From positions 1 through 5,496 of the forward strand of contig CAMWVF010000100.1 of assembly GCA_947177545.1 (NCBI GenBank): 5,496 nt of DNA, in the 5' to 3' direction. Within the stretch, counting starts at the first letter, position 1, and each line of letters starts with the position of its first letter. This document shows positions 1 through 4,832 of this stretch, one piece after another. The position numbers and the translations under genes are program-made. The DNA is from an uncultured Clostridia bacterium. Its GTDB lineage: Bacteria; Bacillota; Clostridia; Oscillospirales; Ruminococcaceae. Under the pieces are notes generated by a model, which did no database searches, was not told where the DNA came from, and saw only the letters and a list, made by a program, of their open reading frames with translations.

Positions 1-4
1 AGTA

Positions 5-34
5 GCTGAAACGACGTAGCTACGTCGTTTCAGC
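5..34. repeat. Perfect 30-bp palindrome at the recombinase 3' end
   Basis: Positions 5-19 are the exact reverse complement of positions 20-34, with no spacer, and pairing stops at both flanks (4/35 mismatch). The recombinase stop codon (TAG, 22..20) lies at the centre, so the left half of the gene-strand palindrome encodes the last residues AETT. As RNA it could form a stem of about 12 bp closed by a TAGCTA loop. Neither strand has a T-run directly after it (minus strand continues TACT, plus strand CTTAAAAAA), so it is not a classic intrinsic terminator. It may be a factor-dependent 3'-end hairpin, a protein-binding dyad, or part of a recombination site. The symmetry is certain and the role is not. 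Confidence 0.85.
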
Positions 35-1894
35 CTTAAAAAATGGTGGCTCCCCGTTCTGTCTAAAACTCGACTTTTTTATATCCGCCGAGTTTTTCGC
101 AGAACCTTCAAGCTTCGTATTATAGGGACGTGTAGACTTTTTTCCTAATGAAGATCCACCGCCAGACGGGGAACGTCTCGAACCTCCCCCACCGCCTTTC
201 GGACCGTCGGGATCATCATCGTCTGTATCAGGATGAAGTAACTTTTCTATAGCTTCCGCAGCTTCATCCTCTGTTATTTCCATTTCATCAGGAATAACAA
301 CATCGGTATTCTCGTTTTTGAAATCCATATAAGTTTTTGCACATGCGATTGTCAGCTCTGCGTTTTGCGGATCTGAAATGTCTCCTGGACAACGCAGAAT
401 CACTTCCATACTATCATCGTATACAATGACCTGTTTAACGTATGTGCTTATAAGATGCTGCCTATCTTCAAATGAATATAGATTACACATACGAAGTTCT
501 GTAAGCCAGTCTTCCAGATCATACCGAGTAAATTCTTTAGGTCGTTTTGATAAAGCTTTTTGATGCTCAACAGCGGCTTTCAGCTTTTCTAAATCCTCCG
601 AATCTCTATCTATAGAATCCTCGTAAGCTTTTCTCATATATACTGACATAGAGGTCTCGCCCAAATCGTTTGCAGTAATTTTTGCCATTGAGCTCCTTAT
701 GGATCGCTCCAGCTCCCTTATTTTTGCTTCCATTGCTGATAGTTTCCGATCAGGCGATTCACTCTTAGCCCTCTTTTGCAGAACCTCATACATAGTGTCA
801 ACATAGTCTGGATCGTTCAGCAATTCAAGCACTCTTGCCGCAACATTAAGTTCTATAATGTCCTTAGGCATGGTCTTCCTTTTGCAAGTATGCCCTGGGC
901 GATCCTTTCGACAGTTATAGTAACGATAAACATCACCGTTCTTTTTCTTGTTAGAATCAGATTTCATTGACTGACCGCACAAGCCGCAGAATATCTTATC
1001 TTTAAGTAGGTATGGTACCTTAGCTTTTCCTGTCCCTGGTCCCCTGCTTGTTTGCTTAAGCTTATCCTGCACACGTCTGAAAATATCTTCGGAAACCAAG
1101 GCAGGTATCTTATGTTCAAACCGAAACACAGCTTCATCTCCATTGGGATCCGTTGCGGCATAACTATACACACCTATGTATCGCTCATTTGAAAGCATAG
1201 ACCTGAAGCTGCTGGGAGTAAATGAATTTCCTACTGCAGTCTTATAGCCCTTTTTGTTAAATACCTCACATATCTCACGAATTTGATGTCCATCGGCGTA
1301 CATTTGAAAAGCTTCTTGAACAATAGGAGATGTAAGCTCATCTATCTCAAGCTGCCTGTTTACGACTTTGTATCCCAACGGAGTAGGTCCCCCGAAATAC
1401 AAACCATTCTTAGCTATCTCATACATATTTCGGCACACCTTGACCGACAACTCTGCAGAATAATACTCCGCCATTGCTATGTACAAGCTGGCCAAAAGCT
1501 TTTCTTCCAAAGTCTGCTCCAAGGACGACTGCTCTTTTATAGGAACGATATTTATTCCATACTTCCCAAAATAACCGATAGCGGCATATGTATCCTGCTG
1601 GGAACGGCTGAAACGGTCATATCTCCAGACAAGAATATATCTGAAATCCTGCTTTTTGGCCCTTTGCTGAAGCTCGCAAAACTGCGGACGGTCTAAATTG
1701 GTACCCGTTCCCCTATCTTCAAGAACATCAACAACAGTCAGCCCAAACCTATCTGCAAATTCCCTGCACTCTCTTGTCTGCGCTGCAATGGACACTTCTG
1801 TCTGCTTGTTCGGATCACTTATTCGGGTATAGATTATACAGTTCTTTTGATATTCCTGAGGAATGGTGCTTTGGTTTTTCTTCTTTTTTGCCAC
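20..1894 (-). CDS. Large serine recombinase (integrase/transposase of a mobile element)
   Basis: Site-specific DNA recombinase expected to cut and exchange att sites through a phosphoserine link, integrating or excising an element. Numbering from the start chosen here (624 aa): the N-terminal resolvase domain (about 18-150) has YTRIS with Arg24 and the catalytic Ser26, a DRG-type turn near 60, and DRFSR with Asp93, Arg94 and Arg97. The 'Recombinase' domain follows (about 165-280, with GGPTPLGYKV and LSNERYIGVY). A zinc ribbon has Cys303, Cys306, Cys328 and Cys337, and a probable coiled coil covers about 385-450. The tail is unusual: acidic (about 535-565), then glycine/serine-rich, then basic. 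The start is GTG at 1894, because AAAGGAG (1909..1903) lies 8 nt upstream. The more upstream in-frame GTG at 1903 overlaps that ribosome binding site. Length and order match clostridial TndX/TnpX-like proteins and phage integrases; which of these is not decidable here. The catalytic residues are intact, so it could be active. Confidence 0.95.
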   Translation of the reverse strand: MAKKKKNQSTIPQEYQKNCIIYTRISDPNKQTEVSIAAQTRECREFADRFGLTVVDVLEDRGTGTNLDRPQFCELQQRAKKQDFRYILVWRYDRFSRSQQDTYAAIGYFGKYGINIVPIKEQSSLEQTLEEKLLASLYIAMAEYYSAELSVKVCRNMYEIAKNGLYFGGPTPLGYKVVNRQLEIDELTSPIVQEAFQMYADGHQIREICEVFNKKGYKTAVGNSFTPSSFRSMLSNERYIGVYSYAATDPNGDEAVFRFEHKIPALVSEDIFRRVQDKLKQTSRGPGTGKAKVPYLLKDKIFCGLCGQSMKSDSNKKKNGDVYRYYNCRKDRPGHTCKRKTMPKDIIELNVAARVLELLNDPDYVDTMYEVLQKRAKSESPDRKLSAMEAKIRELERSIRSSMAKITANDLGETSMSVYMRKAYEDSIDRDSEDLEKLKAAVEHQKALSKRPKEFTRYDLEDWLTELRMCNLYSFEDRQHLISTYVKQVIVYDDSMEVILRCPGDISDPQNAELTIACAKTYMDFKNENTDVVIPDEMEITEDEAAEAIEKLLHPDTDDDDPDGPKGGGGGSRRSPSGGGSSLGKKSTRPYNTKLEGSAKNSADIKKSSFRQNGEPPFFKAETT

Positions 1895-1946
1895 ATTCAG
1901 CACTCCTTTATTTTATATATAGTATACTGGCTCTTGCTACAAGCCA
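1895..1946 (-). promoter_or_regulatory. Recombinase ribosome binding site, possible -10 box and hairpin
   Basis: On the minus strand AAAGGAG (1909..1903) sits 8 nt before the GTG start. Further upstream TATACT (1926..1921) is a good -10 candidate, giving a leader of roughly 20 nt. No acceptable -35 hexamer lies 16-18 bp upstream, so the promoter is weak or needs an activator. A short bulged stem (GG and CTTG against CAAG and CC, 1929-1945) covers the region just upstream of the -10 and contains one CTACAAG motif. It is a possible operator, but this is inferred from position only. Confidence 0.4.
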
Positions 1947-1952
1947 TAGAAT

Positions 1953-2115
1953 GTTAATAGTTTCGTAATGTTCCAGAGTGTAAATTGGAATTATCCACCA
2001 CTACAACGTTAATAATTCTGTAATATATTTTTATGGATTAGGGTGTAAATGGATATTGTTTCCACTACAACGTTAATAATTTTGAAATAACTTTTTGCAA
2101 ATTAGGGCGTAACAG
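1953..2115. repeat. Three diverged tandem repeat units upstream of the recombinase
   Basis: Units begin at 1953, 2008 and 2072 with GTTAATARTT. Each continues after about 22-33 bases with AGRGYGTAA (1975, 2040, 2104). The first two end in CCACTACAAC (1998-2007 and 2062-2071), directly abutting the next GTTAAT. Unit spacing is 55 and 64 bp, so these are imperfect copies rather than a recent duplication. The third unit loses similarity after GCGTAACAGGA. A further copy of ATTAGGGCGTAACAGG lies at 2268-2283. The arrangement resembles iterons or multiple protein-binding sites. The recombinase, or a regulator or replication protein encoded outside the window, would be possible ligands; there is no direct evidence for either. 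Confidence 0.65.
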
Positions 2116-2162
2116 GAAAATTATAATGTAGCCAGCTCAAACTACATTCACCTACAAGATTT

Positions 2163-2186
2163 GAGAATGTAGCAGAGAATGTAGGC
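2163..2186. repeat. Tandem 12-bp repeat, two copies (GAGAATGTAGSM)
   Basis: GAGAATGTAGCA at 2163-2174 is followed directly by GAGAATGTAGGC at 2175-2186: the first ten bases are identical and only the last two differ. Inverted copies of the core occur just upstream (CTACATTC 2142-2149), and AATGTAG occurs at 2125-2131. CTCAAA (2136-2141) and TTTGAG (2159-2164) can pair around the inverted copy. This is part of the wider CTACA(A/T) motif field. Confidence 0.6.
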
Positions 2187-2224
2187 GGTTCAAATCGTTT
2201 CTATATTTCAATCTTATATCTATA

Positions 2225-2361
2225 AACTACAAACTACAAGAATTTTATAAAAAAACTAAAAAATGAAATTAGGGCGTAACAGGGAGTAAGAGTAACAGCC
2301 TATACACCCTAATTAGCATTTTCAAAAAGATGGGACATTGTTGTAGTTGTAGTTTGTAGTT
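2225..2361. repeat. Nested inverted repeat, 15-bp perfect outer arms
   Basis: AACTACAAACTACAA (2225-2239) is the exact reverse complement of 2347-2361. Inside it, AATTAGGGCGTA (2267-2278) faces TACACCCTAATT (2303-2314) with 11 of 12 positions matching. Both pairs are centred near 2291-2293, so this is one nested dyad of about 137 bp. The inner arms carry the same TTAGGGYGTA word as the tandem units at 2040 and 2104. Could be a binding site array, an origin-like structure or an old element end. No coding sequence is convincing across it. Confidence 0.6.
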
Positions 2362-2365
2362 AATG

Positions 2366-2620
2366 ACTAAATCGTGAACAACGTCCAATAGACGAATTGA
2401 CCACTGCCGAACGCCGACCTGCTCCCGTATGTGCAGGCTTGTCACACAAAGTCCAGTTGTGTCTAGTTCTGTCCGCTGTAGTCCAATCGGTTCCCTTTGC
2501 GTATCTGGCCAGACACCGTGCAAGCCTCGTCGGCTCCGTGGTTATCGAAGGCAGTTCCGCCCTCTTCCAAACCTCGCAAGCAAGCCGTTTTTAAGCCTGC
2601 CTGAAAAAATTTTTCAAAAA
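2366..2620. other. Gene-free stretch, GC-richer than its left neighbour; phased GTC repeat
   Basis: No reading frame here has a ribosome binding site or a recognisable protein, and open frames on both strands look like chance. The stretch contains five GTC words at exact 10-bp spacing (2441, 2451, 2461, 2471, 2481), four of them GTCY with similar following bases (GTCCAGTTGT, GTCTAGTTCT). It also has a 6-bp hairpin ACACAA/TTGTGT (2444-2449 with 2457-2462). The right end is the A/T-rich tract that precedes the promoter at 2625. It could be a decayed gene or a regulatory region, and I cannot assign it. Confidence 0.4.
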
Positions 2621-2653
2621 CCTCTTGACAAAATCGCAAAGCTGGTTTATAAT
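2602..2653 (+). promoter_or_regulatory. Strong sigma-A promoter with UP-like A/T tract
   Basis: TTGACA (2625-2630), a 17-bp spacer and TATAAT (2648-2653) match the consensus exactly, predicting a start near 2660. The A/T-rich tract just upstream (2603-2620) includes a 7-bp inverted repeat, TGAAAAA and TTTTTCA around one base (2602-2616). It falls at about -40 to -58, the position of an UP element. A promoter this strong, with no start codon and ribosome binding site within the next 380 bases, suggests a stable RNA or a long structured leader. Confidence 0.85.
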
Positions 2654-2659
2654 ACAAGC

Positions 2660-2841
2660 AATCGAAAATCTGAAATCGCACGAACCGTCAGGTGTCTGCA
2701 TCGGGTAATACCCCAGGTAACGGACAGAAGTCCACCGCCATCATGAGATCGAAGCGCGCGGCAGTCGGGTAAGTATGCAAGCCAGCTGAGGAAGTACGAT
2801 AAACACTGCCTTTACGGTCATTTTGCCGCTTTTGCGGCTTT
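2660..2841 (+). ncRNA. Candidate structured non-coding RNA or riboswitch-like leader
   Basis: Between a perfect promoter and a GC hairpin lie about 180 bases rich in local complementarity. GGG-TAATA-CCC is at 2703-2713. GGAC-AGAA-GTCC (2722-2733) is extended by GGT/ACC (2716-2718 with 2734-2736) around an AAC bulge. ACCGT (2684-2688) can close the domain with ACGGT (2814-2818), continued by CA(G)GTGT with ACACTG. TGCAT (2697-2701) can pair with ATGCA (2774-2778). GGCAGT (2760-2765) can alternatively pair with ACTGCC (2805-2810), which competes with the closing stem and would allow two states. The 3' hairpin GCCGC-TTTT-GCGGC (2825-2838) is followed by only three T, so termination would be partial. 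I do not recognise it as tmRNA, RNase P, SRP, 6S, T-box, or a common riboswitch class. It may act alone or control the 69-residue gene downstream. Confidence 0.5.
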
Positions 2842-2849
2842 AAAACCTA

Positions 2850-2895
2850 TGCCCGAACTATGGGCAAACTGCGCTTTTGCGAGAGATTCTCAAAA
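2850..2895 (+). promoter_or_regulatory. Hairpins in the leader after the RNA candidate
   Basis: TGCCC (2850-2854) pairs with GGGCA (2862-2866) around a 7-base loop. A second stem pairs TTTT and GAGA (2875-2884) with TCTC and AAAA (2888-2895). The word CGCTTTTGCG appears here in part (2872-2881) and also in the hairpin at 2825-2838. Neither stem has a following T-run, so they are not intrinsic terminators by themselves. They would belong to a long leader if transcription from 2660 reads on to 3057. Confidence 0.4.
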
Positions 2896-2982
2896 CCGAA
2901 TATAGCTTGAAGTATGCCTATTTGAAAAATTTTCTCATATGGGCTTAGTTTTGTATGCTTATTTTCTGATACCCTTGTACCC

Positions 2983-3012
2983 TTATCAGGTGCGAGGGAT
3001 TTTCCGTATTAT
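2983..3012 (+). promoter_or_regulatory. Possible weak promoter for the 69-residue gene
   Basis: TTATCA (2983-2988), an 18-bp spacer and TATTAT (3007-3012) would start transcription near 3019, about 38 nt before the ATG. The -35 matches consensus at only four positions. CTGATA and TATCAG (2967-2972 and 2984-2989) form a 6-bp dyad overlapping the -35, which could be an operator or chance. Read-through from the strong promoter at 2625 is the alternative source of the message. Confidence 0.3.
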
Positions 3013-3056
3013 ACGCCTTGTGTGAATAAACTAACTAAATGAGGAGGCATCACCCG

Positions 3057-3266
3057 ATGAAAATATACGGCATGGGTAATGATACCACAGTAGAGATCAC
3101 GGAACTTATAGACCGCATTTTTGCCAAAAATATGCAAGTTGTTTCAGGAGCCGACAAAAAGTATTGCAAGGAACTGCTTGGCAAAACTGCAGCCAGGCTC
3201 AAGGAAGATCTCGGCTTATACATAGACCTAAAGCTTGAAATGTGCAACCGCATTATTGAGAGTTGA
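3057..3266 (+). CDS. Small hypothetical protein, 69 aa
   Basis: I do not recognise the family. The start is ATG 3057, because GAGGAGG (3041-3047) lies 9 nt upstream. An in-frame ATG at 3039 overlaps that site and is unlikely to be used. The product is soluble-looking and mostly helical. A short N-terminal strand-like part (MKIYGMGNDTTVEI) is followed by charged helices (about 14-26 and 32-66) containing two cysteines (37 and 63) too far apart for a metal motif. There are no signal peptide and no membrane segment. It is the first gene after the structured RNA candidate and the only plausible target for control by it. Size and helicity would suit a small regulator or accessory protein, but no function can be assigned. 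The quality of the ribosome binding site makes it likely to be translated. Confidence 0.7.
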   Translation: MKIYGMGNDTTVEITELIDRIFAKNMQVVSGADKKYCKELLGKTAARLKEDLGLYIDLKLEMCNRIIES

Positions 3267-3321
3267 TAACTGATTCCAATATTGCCATCCCGTATTTAGG
3301 TAGTTAATATCACACTTTTTA

Positions 3322-3349
3322 TTTACAGATATCGAAAGAGAAATATAAT
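3322..3349 (+). promoter_or_regulatory. Sigma-A promoter for the 84-residue gene
   Basis: TTTACA (3322-3327), a 16-bp spacer and TATAAT (3344-3349) predict a start near 3356, about 43 nt before the ATG at 3399. AAGAGGG (3382-3388) serves as ribosome binding site, 10 nt before that ATG. The -10 is perfect and the -35 differs at one position. Confidence 0.65.
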
Positions 3350-3398
3350 TGCAATACTATAAGCTGACTCAAAATAATTTTAAGAGGGAAAAACATCA

Positions 3399-3653
3399 AT
3401 GGATAAAAAATTTTTAAAAGAAGAATCCGTATTGATAAATACATCAGAGCAACGGGAAATTGAAATACTAGACCATTTATTCACCGCATTAGAAAACATT
3501 TCGAAAAGCGCACGCACCATACACGATGTAAAAGCAATAATAAAATTATCAAAGTTTATCAAGAAAATCTTGAACAGTAGAAATTATTTTGTCATGATAA
3601 ATCACCCCAAATGCGGTAATAACCCACCAAATAGCGGTCAAAATAACATTTAA
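3399..3653 (+). CDS. Small hypothetical protein, 84 aa, overlapping an antisense gene
   Basis: I do not recognise the family. Residues 1-59 are highly charged and helical, with heptad-like leucines and isoleucines (for example IEILDHLFTALENI, then VKAIIKLSKFIKKIL). They could form a small helical or coiled-coil protein. The last 25 residues (about 60-84) change character to a Pro/Asn-rich tail read entirely from DNA antisense to the membrane-protein gene. Residues 51-84 overlap that gene by 105 bp. The gene has its own promoter and a fair ribosome binding site, which supports expression. The tail suggests either a natural overlap or a gene whose original 3' end was replaced when the neighbour arrived. 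No plus-strand terminator is visible until 4111, so its transcript would run antisense through the whole neighbouring gene. Confidence 0.55.
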   Translation: MDKKFLKEESVLINTSEQREIEILDHLFTALENISKSARTIHDVKAIIKLSKFIKKILNSRNYFVMINHPKCGNNPPNSGQNNI

Positions 3654-4097
3654 AATTTTAGAACTAACTTTTTCTGTATCTGCGCCTATGTATTCCAAAA
3701 TATTTTTAGGTAAAAAGATTATTGTGTCGATCCAAAAAATTGGATTAAATGAATTAAGCATCTCATCTCTGAAATATCCAATCGCTTCATTGTAAGCCCT
3801 AATCGTATAATTCATATGGTCTTCATTAAGTAATGGGTAATTGCTCATTGCTTGAATATTGTAACTTGCTATTTGTCCGTACCCAACATGTTCAGATTGG
3901 AAAAACGCCGCATCTTTTATGTGAGCTCTTTTAAACAGCTTCAGCACTTTAGCTTTAGTGTACATGCAATTGTTATTTTCGCCGCTAATCCAAGCTATAT
4001 AAATTGACTTTAATCTTTTACAAGCATGATAATAATACAAATTTGACAAAAATTTGTAAAGCAAAATGCAGACAAATCCAATAATGATATATTTCAC
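3549..4097 (-). CDS. Hypothetical membrane protein, 182 aa
   Basis: I do not recognise the family. The start is GTG at 4097, preceded on the minus strand by a very strong GAGGAGGGAGG (4115..4105) 7 nt upstream. There is an N-terminal hydrophobic helix (about 3-21, IIIGFVCILLYKFLSNL), then a mixed region of about 120 residues. Near 118-135 is a hydrophobic patch (FNPIFWIDTIIFLP), and a second membrane helix runs at about 148-167 (ILNVILTAIWWVITAFGVIY). An amphipathic tail follows. This predicts two membrane anchors with a globular domain between them, on one side of the membrane. It converges on the 84-residue gene and overlaps it by 105 bp. Its upstream end abuts the hicAB promoter region, and no clear promoter for it is visible on the minus strand between 4116 and about 4200. 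A role beside the toxin-antitoxin genes (for example a membrane effector) is only speculation. Confidence 0.75.
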   Translation of the reverse strand: MKYIIIGFVCILLYKFLSNLYYYHACKRLKSIYIAWISGENNNCMYTKAKVLKLFKRAHIKDAAFFQSEHVGYGQIASYNIQAMSNYPLLNEDHMNYTIRAYNEAIGYFRDEMLNSFNPIFWIDTIIFLPKNILEYIGADTEKVSSKILNVILTAIWWVITAFGVIYHDKIISTVQDFLDKL

Positions 4098-4110
4098 CAG
4101 ATATCCTCCC

Positions 4111-4137
4111 TCCTCGTCATTTTAGCGAGGATTTTTT
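4111..4137 (+). terminator. Intrinsic terminator, plus strand
   Basis: TCCTCG (4111-4116) pairs with CGAGGA (4126-4131) around a 9-base loop, followed directly by six T (4132-4137). It ends transcription coming from the left on the plus strand, and so shields the hicAB promoter nine bases further on. Its left arm is also the complement of part of the minus-strand ribosome binding site of the 182-residue gene. The same dyad in that gene's mRNA could therefore partly cover its start signal. Confidence 0.75.
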
Positions 4138-4145
4138 ATTGCTCC

Positions 4146-4174
4146 TTGACAAATACGTGTATACGTGTTATAAT
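4146..4174 (+). promoter_or_regulatory. hicAB promoter with operator-like direct repeat
   Basis: TTGACA (4146-4151), a 17-bp spacer and TATAAT (4169-4174) match consensus exactly, predicting a start near 4181 and a leader of only about 16 nt. The spacer is almost entirely two adjacent copies of ATACGTGT (4153-4160 and 4161-4168), placing two ACGT cores 8 bp apart on the same face region between the boxes. HicB antitoxins with a ribbon-helix-helix domain are known to repress their own operons. A repeat here would block RNA polymerase when bound, which makes it the likely HicB operator. Confidence 0.85.
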
Positions 4175-4196
4175 TCTTGCAGAAAGGGGAAACGCT

Positions 4197-4385
4197 ATGA
4201 CTATAAAAGATAAGGAACTGCTTAGACGGCTCCTGCAGGACGGCTGGGTCATTGACCGAATACAGGGAAGTCACCACATTTTGAAAAAAGGCGACCAGAC
4301 CGAAACATTACCCGTCCACGGCAGAGACGTTCCCACAGGATTGCTCAACAAAATTCTCAAGCATACAGGCTTGAAGCTTAAATAA
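4197..4385 (+). CDS. hicA: HicA toxin, mRNA interferase
   Basis: Toxin of a type II toxin-antitoxin pair. HicA proteins are small double-stranded-RNA-binding-like ribonucleases that cleave mRNA and halt growth when not bound by HicB. The 62-residue length is normal for the family. The N-terminal helix with LLQDGW (13-17 region) leads into the signature GSHH (Gly24, Ser25, His26, His27), with His26 the expected catalytic histidine. It is followed by the strand with LPVHG (38-42), then VPTGLLNKILKHTGL, the usual C-terminal helix. The start is ATG 4197, with AAAGGGGA (4183-4190) 6 nt upstream. The gene precedes hicB by 17 nt in one operon under a strong repressible promoter. All key residues are present, so the toxin is probably active. 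Confidence 0.95.
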   Translation: MTIKDKELLRRLLQDGWVIDRIQGSHHILKKGDQTETLPVHGRDVPTGLLNKILKHTGLKLK

Positions 4386-4402
4386 GAAAAGGAGCTGATT
4401 TT

Positions 4403-4783
4403 ATGAAACTCATTTATCCCGCTGTTTTTCACCAAGAAGATAACGCTTACTGGGTCGAGTTCCCAGACCTTGAAGGCTGCAATAGCTTCGGGGATACCCT
4501 GGAAGAGACGCTGACCAATGCCCGCGAAGCCCTCGAGGGTTACTCCATTTCGCTTATCGAGCATAAGGAGAAGCTTCCAGCTCCATCGGATATCGGCAGC
4601 TTAAAGACCTCCGACGGCTTTGTCTCGCTTGTCGATATTGACCTGTCCGCATACTTCAATCAGAAAAAGGCTGTCAAAAAGACTTTGACAATTCCCAAAT
4701 GGCTCAACGAAGCTGCTATCGAAAAGGGTATCAACTTCAGTCAGGCTCTGCAGGACGCATTACTTGCCAAAATCACAACTTAA
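4403..4783 (+). CDS. hicB: HicB antitoxin and autorepressor
   Basis: Antitoxin that binds and blocks HicA and represses the operon. The 126 residues show the two expected parts. The N-terminal partial RNase H-like fold (about 1-55) contains YPAVF, YWVEFPDLEGC and the FGDTLEETLTNAREAL helix that covers the toxin. A linker (about 55-88) follows. The C-terminal ribbon-helix-helix DNA-binding domain (about 90-124) has the strand KKTLTIP, then helices around WLNEAAIEKG and NFSQALQDALLAKI. The ATG at 4403 has AAAAGGAG (4387-4394) 8 nt upstream, a stronger site than that of hicA. This fits the usual need for antitoxin excess. The DNA-binding domain is intact, so binding to the ATACGTGT repeat in the promoter is expected. 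Confidence 0.95.
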   Translation: MKLIYPAVFHQEDNAYWVEFPDLEGCNSFGDTLEETLTNAREALEGYSISLIEHKEKLPAPSDIGSLKTSDGFVSLVDIDLSAYFNQKKAVKKTLTIPKWLNEAAIEKGINFSQALQDALLAKITT

Positions 4784-4797
4784 TATCGTTTCCCCTC

Positions 4798-4830
4798 TCC
4801 CCCGTTCCATTGTGGTTCGGGGGATTTTTT
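4798..4830 (+). terminator. Intrinsic terminator of hicAB
   Basis: TCCCCCG (4798-4804) pairs with CGGGGGA (4818-4824) around a 13-base loop, followed by six T (4825-4830). It begins 14 nt after the hicB stop. On the minus strand the hairpin is not followed by T, so it would not serve the convergent exonuclease gene, which ends only two bases to the right. Confidence 0.9.
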
Positions 4831-4832
4831 GT

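Noticed and set aside
378..1696. Plus-strand open frames inside the recombinase gene
   Set aside because: They are shadows of a gene with clear family motifs on the other strand, with no signals of their own.
2181..2200. GGTTCAAATCG resembling a tRNA T-arm
   Set aside because: The expected 5-bp T stem fails at the second pair, and no acceptor, D-arm or anticodon arm can be built around it.
1904..2400. Repeat field as a CRISPR array
   Set aside because: Units are imperfect, of unequal length, and the words are short and occur in both orientations. There are no uniform repeats and spacers and no cas genes.
2269..2681. Two overlapping minus-strand open frames of 84 and 72 residues, and plus-strand frames of 65 and 105 residues across 2397-2746
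   Set aside because: None has a suitable ribosome binding site, the sequences look like random translations, and they run through repeats, the strong promoter and the RNA candidate.
3050..3253. Minus-strand 67-codon frame opposite the 69-residue gene
   Set aside because: It has no ribosome binding site, and the opposite frame has an excellent one with correct spacing.
4119..4124. TAAAAT on the minus strand as -10 for the membrane-protein gene
   Set aside because: No acceptable -35 hexamer lies 16-18 bp upstream, and it is inside the plus-strand terminator loop, so the call would be guesswork.
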